Shown: one piece after another, positions 9,005-16,472 of the stretch
How positions within the stretch are numbered: position 1 is the first letter of the stretch
Layout of the letters: every line of letters begins with the position of its first letter
DNA from: CAJQQY01 sp045106765
Lineage (GTDB): Bacteria > Bacteroidota > Bacteroidia > Chitinophagales > Saprospiraceae
Reading direction: 5' to 3'
DNA: 64,000 bases
Assembly: GCA_045106765.1 (NCBI GenBank)
Contig: JBGCFD010000176.1
Coordinates: 1 to 64,000, forward strand
Program-made: the position numbers and the translations under genes
The notes under the pieces: model-generated
What the model saw: the letters and a program-made list of their open reading frames with translations, nothing else
Told to the model about the DNA's origin: nothing
The model's database searches: none

Positions 9005-9035
9005 CAAAGATATATTTTTCAGAAAAAAAATGCAA
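9005..9035 (-). promoter_or_regulatory. Promoter of tRNA-Asn
   Basis: On the minus strand TTG (9033-9035) is followed by a 20-bp spacer and TATCTTTG (9005-9012). This matches the Bacteroidota primary sigma consensus TTG/TAnnTTTG. The predicted start lies about 45 bp upstream of the mature tRNA. Confidence 0.8.
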
Positions 9036-9080
9036 TCTTTGTATCACTTTTTTTCAAAAAACTTTTAAATACTTTTTAAC

Positions 9081-9998
9081 ATGAGTTTATTAACAGTTGG
9101 AACAGTTGCTTTTGATTCAATCGAAACTCCATTTGGCAAGGCAGATCGCGTTGTTGGAGGAGCTTGTACTTATATTAGTTTAGCAGCTTCTTATTTTACG
9201 AAAGACATTAATTTAGTTTCTGTAGTGGGAGATGACTTTCCTGAAGCGGAGTTAAAATATATGAAAAAACGAGGTATCAACCTCGAAGGTCTTGATATTA
9301 AAGAAGGAGAAAAATCTTTCTTTTGGGCTGGGAAGTACCATGATAATATGAATCAGCGAGATACCTTGGCTACAGAGTTAAATGTATTGGCTGATTTTAA
9401 TCCAAAGCTTCCTGAAAGTTATAAAAATTCTAAATATTTGATGTTAGGAAATTTGACCCCTGAAATTCAACTCAAGGTTATCAAGCAAATGAAAAAAAGA
9501 CCAAAATTAATCGTTTTGGATACGATGAACTTTTGGATGGATATCGCAATGCCAGCTTTGAAAAAAGTAATCAAGCAAGTTGATGTGATCACAATCAATG
9601 ATGAAGAAGCTCGACAATTGTCAGGTGAGTATTCATTGGTGAAAGCTGCAAAAGTAATTCAAAAAATGGGACCTAAATATTTAGTCATCAAAAAAGGAGA
9701 GCACGGTGCTTTACTTTTTTCTGGTGAAAAAATGTTTTATGCACCAGCATTACCTCTAGCAGAAGTTTTTGATCCAACTGGAGCAGGAGATACTTTTGCA
9801 GGTGGATTCATTGGCTACATTGCTAAGACAGGAAATACTTCTTTCGAAAATATGAAGCGTGCTGTCATCTATGGTTCAGCTATGGCTTCATTTTGTGTAG
9901 AAGAATTCAGTATTGGTAAATTGAAAAAATTAAATGCTCGAACGATTAATTCACGAGTGAAGAAATTCTCTAGTTTAGTGAATTTTGAAATGAAATAA
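9081..9998 (+). CDS. PfkB-family sugar/nucleoside kinase
   Basis: A 305-residue cytoplasmic kinase of the ribokinase/PfkB family. It has the N-terminal GGA..Y signature (VVGGACTYISLAASYF) and the C-terminal PfkB signature DPTGAGDTFAGGF from residue 231, with catalytic Asp237. The ATP-site motif VITINDEEARQLSG is also present. The substrate is uncertain; ribose, adenosine or 2-keto-3-deoxy sugars are all used by relatives. It stands alone, diverges from tRNA-Asn and is followed by a strong terminator. Confidence 0.9.
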   Translation: MSLLTVGTVAFDSIETPFGKADRVVGGACTYISLAASYFTKDINLVSVVGDDFPEAELKYMKKRGINLEGLDIKEGEKSFFWAGKYHDNMNQRDTLATELNVLADFNPKLPESYKNSKYLMLGNLTPEIQLKVIKQMKKRPKLIVLDTMNFWMDIAMPALKKVIKQVDVITINDEEARQLSGEYSLVKAAKVIQKMGPKYLVIKKGEHGALLFSGEKMFYAPALPLAEVFDPTGAGDTFAGGFIGYIAKTGNTSFENMKRAVIYGSAMASFCVEEFSIGKLKKLNARTINSRVKKFSSLVNFEMK

Positions 9999-10021
9999 TA
10001 TTTAGATTTTTTCCGAAAAAG

Positions 10022-10058
10022 AAAGACCGAACCTTCATAGAAAGTTCGGTCTTTTTTT
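10022..10058 (+). terminator. Terminator after the PfkB kinase gene
   Basis: A perfect 11-bp stem (AAAGACCGAAC at 10022-10032, GTTCGGTCTTT at 10044-10054) is followed by a T-run, 24 bp after the stop codon. Confidence 0.9.
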
Positions 10059-10074
10059 AATGAAATTATGAAAA

Positions 10075-12342
10075 CTATTTAGCGATTTGAATCTGCTTCA
10101 CTTCAAAGGTTTCCCCTGTTCTGATTTGCAAAAAGTAAATTCCTGTTTGAAGATCATTTACATTTAATTCAAAACTTGTCTGTCCTTTTCCTGTTACACC
10201 ATAATCTTTTGTGATAACTGTTTGACCCAAACTATTGAAAATAGATATTTCCATATCTGACTCTTTTTCCAAATTCATTTGTACTTGAATAAAATCAGAT
10301 GCAGGATTTGGAGAAATAGTTAATTCATTGACTCTTGATGAGCTTCCAGTATTTGGATTTGTCAAAGTCATCACTTGATCCATTGGGAAAGTTCCTCCAT
10401 TCGATAATGCTACCCAAGGTTGGAAACCTGGTGCATCTCCTGATAAAAATCCTGAAGCAAAAATTACTGCTGTCTGACCATTCCAGAAACTAAAGTCTTT
10501 TTTATACTCTCCCACAATAACCGAATTATCATTTGCTGGAGTAACGGCTACTTGATATTCTGTTGCTGGTACTTCCAAGTATCCTGAAAATTCTGAAAAA
10601 GATACATTATCAAAAATCGGACTTCCGCCTAAGGTAATATCTACCTCTGGTGCATCTGGCGATCCATGGAAAAATAGTAATCCTACATTTCCAGCAGCTA
10701 CCGTTTCTTGTCCCATATCAAATACTTCAATATTGAATCCTGGAGTTCCCCCTACAATTCCGTTCGCAACTGCAATGTAAGATTCTCCCTCTGCTAATGT
10801 GTAATTAAAAGTTGCAATCGCATCTGTTGAAGAAGTACTATTTGCTGGAGCTACTCCTACTTCTAAGTTTACTCCTGAAGGTACATCAATAAATGGTGTC
10901 GCAGTTCTAAAAATAAAATTATCCAATAACAAATCTCCATTCACATAAATATCAACATTCGGAGATGGTGAGTTATGAATCACTTGTAATCTTGCTGATG
11001 GCACATCTGGCACAACGGCATCTAGAGGAAAAGTTCCTCCATTTGATAATGCTACCCAAGGTTCAAAAGATGGATTATCTCCTGACAAAAATCCTGAAGC
11101 AAAAATTACTGCTGTCTGACCTTTCCAAAAATTGAAATCTTTTTTGTACTCCGCTACGATAACCGAATTATCATTTGCTGGAGTAACGGCTACTTGATAT
11201 TCTGTTGCTGGTACTTCTAAGTATCCTGAAAATTCTGTGTATGATACATCATCAAAAATCGGACTTCCTCCTACTGTGATATCTACTTCTGGTGCATCTG
11301 GTGAACCATGGAAAAATAACAACCCTATATTCTCAGATGCTACGGTCTCTTGTCCCATATCAAATACTTCAATATTAAATCCTGGTGTTCCACCTACGAT
11401 TCCGTTTGCAATAGCTATGTAAGTTTCATTTTCTGCCAATGTATAATTGAATGTAGCAATCGCATCTACTGAAGAGGTACTGTTAGCTGGAGCCACTCCT
11501 ACCTCTAAGTTTACTCCTGAAGGCACATCAATAAATGGTGTCGCCGTTCTGAAAATAAAGTTATCCAACAAGAGATCTCCATTCACATAAATGTCAACAT
11601 TTGGTGTTGGGGAGTTGTGAATAATTTGTAATCGTGCACTTGGTACTTCTGGTACAACTGCATCTAATGGAAAAGTTCCTCCATTTGATAATGCTACCCA
11701 AGGTTCGAAAGTTGGACTATCTCCTGACAAAAACCCTGAAGCAAAAATTACCGCTGTCTGACCTGACCAAAAAGAAAAGTCTTTTTTATACTCTGCTACA
11801 ATTGTCGAATTATCATTTGCTGGAGTTACGGCTACTTGATACTCTACTGCTGGTACTTCTAAATATCCTGAAAATTCTGTGTACGATACATCATCAAAAA
11901 TCGGACTTCCTCCTACTGTAATATCTACTTCTGGAGCATCTGGTGATCCGTGGAAAAACAATAATCCTACATTTCCATCAGCTACCGTTTCTTGTCCCAT
12001 TCCAAATACTTCTAAATTAAATCCTGGTGTTCCTCCAACTATTCCATTTGCAACTATAACATAACTTCCGCCATCTGCTAAGTTATAAGTAAATTCTGCG
12101 ATAGCATCCATTGATGATGTACTATTAGCTGGAGCAATTCCAACATTTAAATCTACTCCTGCTGGAACATCAATAAAAGGTGTCGCACTTCGAAAAACAA
12201 AATTATCTAATAATAAATCTCCGTTCACATAAACATCAACACTAGGTGTTGGAGAATTATGAATTACTTGTAGTCTTGCTGTTTGGCTGAAAGCGAGGTT
12301 ACTTGCAAAAAAGCAAACCATTAAAAATAAAAATCGTTTCAT
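10075..12342 (-). CDS. Secreted triple-repeat DUF4397 protein with T9SS sorting domain
   Basis: The 755-residue protein has a Sec signal peptide (1-19, ending FSQ) and three near-identical units of 214 residues (22-235, 236-449, 450-659). Each unit contains two DUF4397-type beta modules (HNSP.P.VDVYVNG and FHGSPDAPEVDI). The last 95 or so residues are a type A type-IX-secretion sorting domain (ISPNPASDFIQVQM, then GIYFLQI). It should cross the outer membrane through the T9SS and end up on the cell surface or outside. The ligand is unknown. It sits alone between the PfkB and rlmN genes. Confidence 0.92.
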   Translation of the reverse strand: MKRFLFLMVCFFASNLAFSQTARLQVIHNSPTPSVDVYVNGDLLLDNFVFRSATPFIDVPAGVDLNVGIAPANSTSSMDAIAEFTYNLADGGSYVIVANGIVGGTPGFNLEVFGMGQETVADGNVGLLFFHGSPDAPEVDITVGGSPIFDDVSYTEFSGYLEVPAVEYQVAVTPANDNSTIVAEYKKDFSFWSGQTAVIFASGFLSGDSPTFEPWVALSNGGTFPLDAVVPEVPSARLQIIHNSPTPNVDIYVNGDLLLDNFIFRTATPFIDVPSGVNLEVGVAPANSTSSVDAIATFNYTLAENETYIAIANGIVGGTPGFNIEVFDMGQETVASENIGLLFFHGSPDAPEVDITVGGSPIFDDVSYTEFSGYLEVPATEYQVAVTPANDNSVIVAEYKKDFNFWKGQTAVIFASGFLSGDNPSFEPWVALSNGGTFPLDAVVPDVPSARLQVIHNSPSPNVDIYVNGDLLLDNFIFRTATPFIDVPSGVNLEVGVAPANSTSSTDAIATFNYTLAEGESYIAVANGIVGGTPGFNIEVFDMGQETVAAGNVGLLFFHGSPDAPEVDITLGGSPIFDNVSFSEFSGYLEVPATEYQVAVTPANDNSVIVGEYKKDFSFWNGQTAVIFASGFLSGDAPGFQPWVALSNGGTFPMDQVMTLTNPNTGSSSRVNELTISPNPASDFIQVQMNLEKESDMEISIFNSLGQTVITKDYGVTGKGQTSFELNVNDLQTGIYFLQIRTGETFEVKQIQIAK
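10366..12279 (-). repeat. Three tandem 642-bp coding repeats
   Basis: The repeats are 12279-11638, 11637-10996 and 10995-10366 (the last is 630 bp and runs into the sorting domain). They are visibly similar at DNA as well as protein level, with the second and third more alike than the first. This points to recent unit duplication and possible copy-number change by recombination. Confidence 0.85.
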
Positions 12343-12584
12343 GTTCGTCTAGTTTTTTTAAGTTTGATAAAATAGATTATTCAATGAAAGGAAAACAGGC
12401 AGGCATTTATTTTTGTTGAAAAATAAGGAAGGGAAAAGATGGTTCTGAAAACCATTTTACAAGACGATAAAATAACAATACATTTACATAACCCTTTTTA
12501 TAAAAGTTGCATATTAGTATATTAGGCCATCACTTAAAAATGACTTTTATAATAAAAAGAAGTGAAAGTAGTTTTATAAAGAGG

Positions 12585-13640
12585 TTATTCTTTATTGGCA
12601 AGTTGTCCGCAGGCAGCATCAATATCTTTACCTCGACTTCGTCTTACTGTAATCATAACATTCCTTTTACGTAAATATTGAGCAAATAAATCAATTCGAT
12701 CTTCTGATGATTTTTCAAATTCGGCACCATCAATTGGATTGTATTCGATTACATTTACTTTGACTGGAAAGCGATTACAGAGTTTGAAAAGGTTAGCTGC
12801 ATCAACTAAGGTGTCATTGAAATTTTGAAAGGCAATATATTCGTAGCTAATTTTATTTTTTGTTTTTTGATAAAAATATTCAATTGCATCCATGATTACC
12901 GCCAAGTTATTTTGTTCATTGATTGGCATAATCTCATCTCGTTTTTTATCATCAGCCGCATGAAGTGACAGCGCTAAATTAAATTTTACTTCATCGTCAG
13001 CCAACTTCCGAATCATCTTCGCAATTCCTGCTGTGCTTACCGTGATTCGTCTTGGAGACATATTTAATCCATCGGGTGAAGTAATGATTCTGATACTTTC
13101 CATCACGCTTTTGTACGCCAATAATGGTTCGCCCATTCCCATATAAACTATATTGGTCAGCGGATGACCAAATGTTTCCATTGCTTGTTGATTGACCAAA
13201 ACAACTTGATCGAAAATTTCGGAGGCATCCAAATTACGCACTCGTTTCATTTTTCCAGTTGCGCAGAATTTGCAAGTCAAACTACAACCCACTTGTGATG
13301 AAACACAAACTGTAAATCGATTGTCCGAAGGAACTGGAATTAAAACCGCTTCAATCATATGTCCATCGTGCAATCGATATCGAGACTTGATTGTTCCATC
13401 TAAACTTCGCTGGACTTTGTCTTCTTGGATTACATTGATGACAAAATTTCCTTCTAAAGATTCACGAAGATCTTTTGACAAATTAGACATTTGACCAAAT
13501 GACCTTGCTCCTTTTTTCCACAACCATTCATAAACTTGTTTAGCTCGAAATTTTTTTTCCCCCATTTCGAGAAAATAATTTTCCAATGCTGCCAAATCGA
13601 ATTTACGAATATCTACTTTTGAAATAATTTTATCAGACAT
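12585..13640 (-). CDS. rlmN: 23S rRNA (adenine-2503-C2) / tRNA methyltransferase RlmN
   Basis: This radical SAM enzyme makes m2A2503 in 23S rRNA. With the start chosen here it has 351 residues. The FeS cluster ligands are Cys119, Cys123 and Cys126 (CSLTCKFC). The paired mechanistic cysteines are Cys112 (CVSSQVG) and Cys344 (DAACGQLA). An upstream in-frame ATG at 13697 would add 19 residues, but a well-matched promoter sits at 13645-13676 inside that extension, so translation should begin at 13640, almost leaderless. It stands alone. Confidence 0.95.
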   Translation of the reverse strand: MSDKIISKVDIRKFDLAALENYFLEMGEKKFRAKQVYEWLWKKGARSFGQMSNLSKDLRESLEGNFVINVIQEDKVQRSLDGTIKSRYRLHDGHMIEAVLIPVPSDNRFTVCVSSQVGCSLTCKFCATGKMKRVRNLDASEIFDQVVLVNQQAMETFGHPLTNIVYMGMGEPLLAYKSVMESIRIITSPDGLNMSPRRITVSTAGIAKMIRKLADDEVKFNLALSLHAADDKKRDEIMPINEQNNLAVIMDAIEYFYQKTKNKISYEYIAFQNFNDTLVDAANLFKLCNRFPVKVNVIEYNPIDGAEFEKSSEDRIDLFAQYLRKRNVMITVRRSRGKDIDAACGQLANKE

Positions 13641-13644
13641 GGTA

Positions 13645-13676
13645 CAAAGGTAAATCTTTGCGGTGAGTTTTTCCAA
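13645..13676 (-). promoter_or_regulatory. Promoter of rlmN
   Basis: On the minus strand TTG (13674-13676), a 21-bp spacer and TACCTTTG (13645-13652) match the Bacteroidota consensus. The box lies 4 bp before the chosen ATG, so the transcript would have a very short or no leader. This decides the rlmN start. Confidence 0.75.
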
Positions 13677-13728
13677 ACTTAAATCATTCTTTGACAAATC
13701 TCGTATTCAAAGAATCAATAAAATTTTA

Positions 13729-14043
13729 CTAAATTACTTTTCCCATTTTTTTAAAAAATTCGCATTTCCTAAAACTACTCATCACTAATTCAGTTTCATT
13801 ATCCAATGAGACAGCTGGATTTCTTTGTCTGCCAACTATTTTTATACATTTCAAATTGACTAGTTGTGAGCGATTAATTCTAAAAAAATGAAGGTCAGAT
13901 AATATATTTTCATAGCCTTTTAATGTCTTAGATACCAATATTTTGGTTCCATCCTTAAAGTAAAATTGAGTGTAATTACTCTGTGCTTCGCAACGGAAAA
14001 TATTTTTTATTTCCATATATAAGTACCCCTCGTTAGTTGGCAA
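13729..14043 (-). CDS. LytTR DNA-binding domain without receiver, probable remnant
   Basis: The 104-residue product is essentially one LytTR DNA-binding domain: GYLYMEIKNIFRCEAQSNYT, VSKTLKGYENIL, FFRINRSQLVNLKCI and a degenerate tail (MSSFRKCEFFKKMG). LytTR response regulators normally carry a receiver domain of about 120 residues in front, which is absent. The same frame stays open upstream of the ATG and reads DRLEKISLPTNEG, typical of the linker in complete regulators, before a stop near 14106. I read it as the 3' end of a broken regulator gene; a stand-alone LytTR protein is the alternative. Confidence 0.6.
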   Translation of the reverse strand: MPTNEGYLYMEIKNIFRCEAQSNYTQFYFKDGTKILVSKTLKGYENILSDLHFFRINRSQLVNLKCIKIVGRQRNPAVSLDNETELVMSSFRKCEFFKKMGKVI

Positions 14044-14054
14044 ACTAATTTTTT

Positions 14055-14566
14055 CTAATCTATCATTCTTGTCTCTCTTTCCAAAATAGAAACCTTGCCA
14101 TTACTAAAAATATTGAAATCAGAAGGCATATGCGTAGTTATGCTTTCCCAATCAAAATAGTACTCTTTAACTTTCTCCTCCCTCAAATCAAATTCTAATA
14201 AGTTATAGTAAGGGTTAGACCTTAATCCATATACTTTCCCATTGCTAATAGATAATCTCCTTATTCCTTTATTTCCTTTAGTATTAAAACGGAATACAGA
14301 AGTCAAAAATCTTGATTCTAATATATTGTATTTCTTAAAATGTAATGAATGATCTCCTTTGATATCCGTAGTCCTTGCATAAGTAAAAAGAATAGAATCA
14401 AGAATTCAAATAATTTACCTTCTTCTTTATATGATGTTGCAATAATAATTTTTTCATCCTTTACAAATGCTAATTGTCAATAAAAAGGTTCTTGTCCTAT
14501 CCCGCTTATCCAAGACGATAGAATGATGAAAATTAGAACAAAAATTTTAGGTGAGTTTTTAATCAA
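14055..14566 (-). pseudogene. Broken secreted propeller-like protein gene
   Basis: Read from a TTG at 14564-14566, the frame gives a signal-peptide-like start (IKNSPKIFVLIFIILSSWIS), then an in-frame TGA at 14477-14479. It continues in the same frame (QLAFVKDEKIIIATSYKEEG) and shifts frame near 14400 to DSILFTYARTTDIKGDHSLH. It runs on to a stop at 14055, with strand-like repeats such as ISNGKVYGLRSNPYYNLLEF. One stop and one frameshift mark it as inactive. The 83-residue open frame from 14306 is only its tail. The short blades recall 6-bladed propeller proteins, but the family is not certain. Confidence 0.65.
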
Positions 14567-14918
14567 ACTTAGTTTTTAAGTTGGTGAAATGGATTCTCAA
14601 AATTACTGAATATATCTTGTTCTTTCCGAAACCTTAATAATCCATACGTTAAGTTCATCATCGTCACAAGTCACTCCATTCATTATTTATTTTTTGCATA
14701 TGTACTTGTTCTATATTTATTTTAAATTCAATACATCTGTCATCAAAAAATATAAAACTCTGAATTAAAAAAACTTAAAATGAATGTACACACGGTTTCA
14801 TTTTAAATGCTCTCTTTAGAAAAGTCTAGCTTTCATTAGCTAGGCTTTATTTTTTATTCCAACCTCCATTGCTTACTTTCACTTCAAATAATTCAACTTT
14901 TCAACTTCCAATTTTATC
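14567..14918. other. Intergenic leader region with two hairpins, no gene
   Basis: No reading frame is supported. Two + strand hairpins precede the Nramp-like gene: a 10-bp stem at 14775-14784/14797-14806, and an 11-bp stem with one G-T pair at 14821-14831/14838-14848 followed by a T-run. The second looks like an intrinsic terminator although no + strand gene lies upstream, so it may act as an attenuator in the leader. Confidence 0.5.
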
Positions 14919-16241
14919 ATGACAAAAGTAACCTCCTTCTCCAAAGGTTTTCGAAGTATTGTTTTTTGGTCCATTATCTCTGCTGCCTTTATTGGCCCAG
15001 GAACTGTCACCACAGCTTCCAAAGCAGGTGCCTCTTTTCAAATAGCTTTGCTTTGGGCATTAGTTTTTTCAACTTTTGCCACCATCATTTTGCAGGAAGC
15101 TGCTGCTAGGATTACTATCGCCTCTGGTAAAAATTTGGGCGAAATCATTGCTTTAAAATATCAAAATTCAAGCTCAAAACTAAGTTGGGCAGTATTTTTA
15201 TCGATCGCATTTGGTTGTGCAGCCTACCAAGCAGGAAATATGCTAGGCGCAATCGAAGGCATGAAATTAATGACTGACACTTCACCAAAAATATTAACTA
15301 TTGGATTGGCAGTTTTTGCTTTTGCAATTTTGATGTTGGGAAATTTTCGAAGCATTGCCAATGTCTTAGGGATCGTCGTTGCTTTGATGGGAGTTGCCTT
15401 TATCTATGTTGCCTTTCAAACTGATTTTGACCTTGGGGAACTTTTACAAGCTGCTGTTATTCCTTCCTTTCCTGAAAACTCCTCTCTATTAATTATTGGC
15501 TTAGTTGGAACTACAATTGTACCTTACAATTTATTTTTAGCCTCTGGAATTACTCAAGGACAAAGCATTTCCGAAATGCGTGTAGGTATTGTTATGGCGG
15601 TCTTAATTGGAGGGTTGATTTCGATGGCAATCATGCTGGTTGGAGCACAATTAATCGGTGAGTTTTCATTTGGCGTACTTGCTGAAATGATGAAAACTAA
15701 GATGGGAAATTTCGGAGGAAGTCTTTTTGCATTTGGACTTTTTGCTGCGGGTTTGACCTCTTCGATTACTGCTCCTTTAGCCGCGGCGGTGACTGCTAAA
15801 AGTTTATTTGGTTCAGGAAAAAAAGAATGGGAAGTCAAAGGAAAAAATTTTAGACTCGTTTGGGGAATCATTTTATTAGTTGGTTTGATTTCAGGTTTGA
15901 CTATTGGAAAACCAATTCCTGCTATCATTGCAGCGCAAGCAATTAATGGAATTCTTTTACCTATCGTCGCTATCTTTTTAATTTTGGCAGTCAATGATTC
16001 ATCTCTTATCCCTAAGGAATATTTAAATTCTAATTTGTCCAACTTAATTATGATTCTTTTAGTTGCAGTAAGTTGTTTCTTAGGTATCAATAATATTTTT
16101 AGTGCTTTGGGGGAAACGATAGAAGCATTTAAAATGAGTTCAGAAATACAGTTTAGTCTAGTTTCGACATTAGCTTTATTAGTTATGTGTTGGTTGGTTT
16201 TCAAAATTTTTATTTCACAAAAATTAACTTTCCCTAATTGA
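14919..16241 (+). CDS. Nramp-like (SLC11-related) transporter lacking the DPGN motif
   Basis: A 440-residue inner-membrane protein with 11 or so helices and the overall Nramp layout. Helix 1 begins with GPG but reads GPGTVTTASKAGAS (26-39), without the metal-binding DPGN. Helix 6 has VPYNLFLASG in place of MPHNLFLHS. The intracellular ITIASGKNLGEII and GMKLMTD regions fit the family. Classical Mn2+/Fe2+ transport cannot be assumed, because Asp and Asn of DPGN and the Met of helix 6 are ligands in MntH. It may move another cation or a small organic solute. The gene stands alone. Confidence 0.8.
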   Translation: MTKVTSFSKGFRSIVFWSIISAAFIGPGTVTTASKAGASFQIALLWALVFSTFATIILQEAAARITIASGKNLGEIIALKYQNSSSKLSWAVFLSIAFGCAAYQAGNMLGAIEGMKLMTDTSPKILTIGLAVFAFAILMLGNFRSIANVLGIVVALMGVAFIYVAFQTDFDLGELLQAAVIPSFPENSSLLIIGLVGTTIVPYNLFLASGITQGQSISEMRVGIVMAVLIGGLISMAIMLVGAQLIGEFSFGVLAEMMKTKMGNFGGSLFAFGLFAAGLTSSITAPLAAAVTAKSLFGSGKKEWEVKGKNFRLVWGIILLVGLISGLTIGKPIPAIIAAQAINGILLPIVAIFLILAVNDSSLIPKEYLNSNLSNLIMILLVAVSCFLGINNIFSALGETIEAFKMSSEIQFSLVSTLALLVMCWLVFKIFISQKLTFPN

Positions 16242-16374
16242 AAATACCATTTTATATCATTTAATAATCGTTTTGTCAACTAAGCCTACATTTTGAGATA
16301 TAAGTTCAGATCTTTGAATTACAGAAAACTTTATAACACCCTTTTATTTTTTTAAGTATACTTCTCTCAATCAA

Positions 16375-16409
16375 AAGAATCTTTGCACTCGCTTAGATTC
16401 TTTTTTTAT
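16375..16409 (+). terminator. Terminator after the Nramp-like gene
   Basis: An 8-bp stem (AAGAATCT at 16375-16382, AGATTCTT at 16395-16402) runs into a T-run. It lies 134 bp past the stop codon, so the assignment is moderate. Confidence 0.5.
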
Positions 16410-16472
16410 TCCAAAAACCTTCCTAAATTCGATTTTCATTTTGAATAATTTTTCAAATCAAAATCAAATATT

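Noticed and set aside
11237..12064. Repeated short + strand frames (61 codons twice, 95 codons)
   Set aside because: They are antisense to the DUF4397 repeats and recur only because the repeats do.
10366..12279. Possible CRISPR or satellite array
   Set aside because: The period is 642 bp and the repeats are coding, with no short repeat-spacer pattern. No CRISPR array was found anywhere in the window.
15554..16279. Open frame of 241 codons on the - strand
   Set aside because: It is antisense to the Nramp-like gene; its composition mirrors the membrane codons and no family is recognisable.
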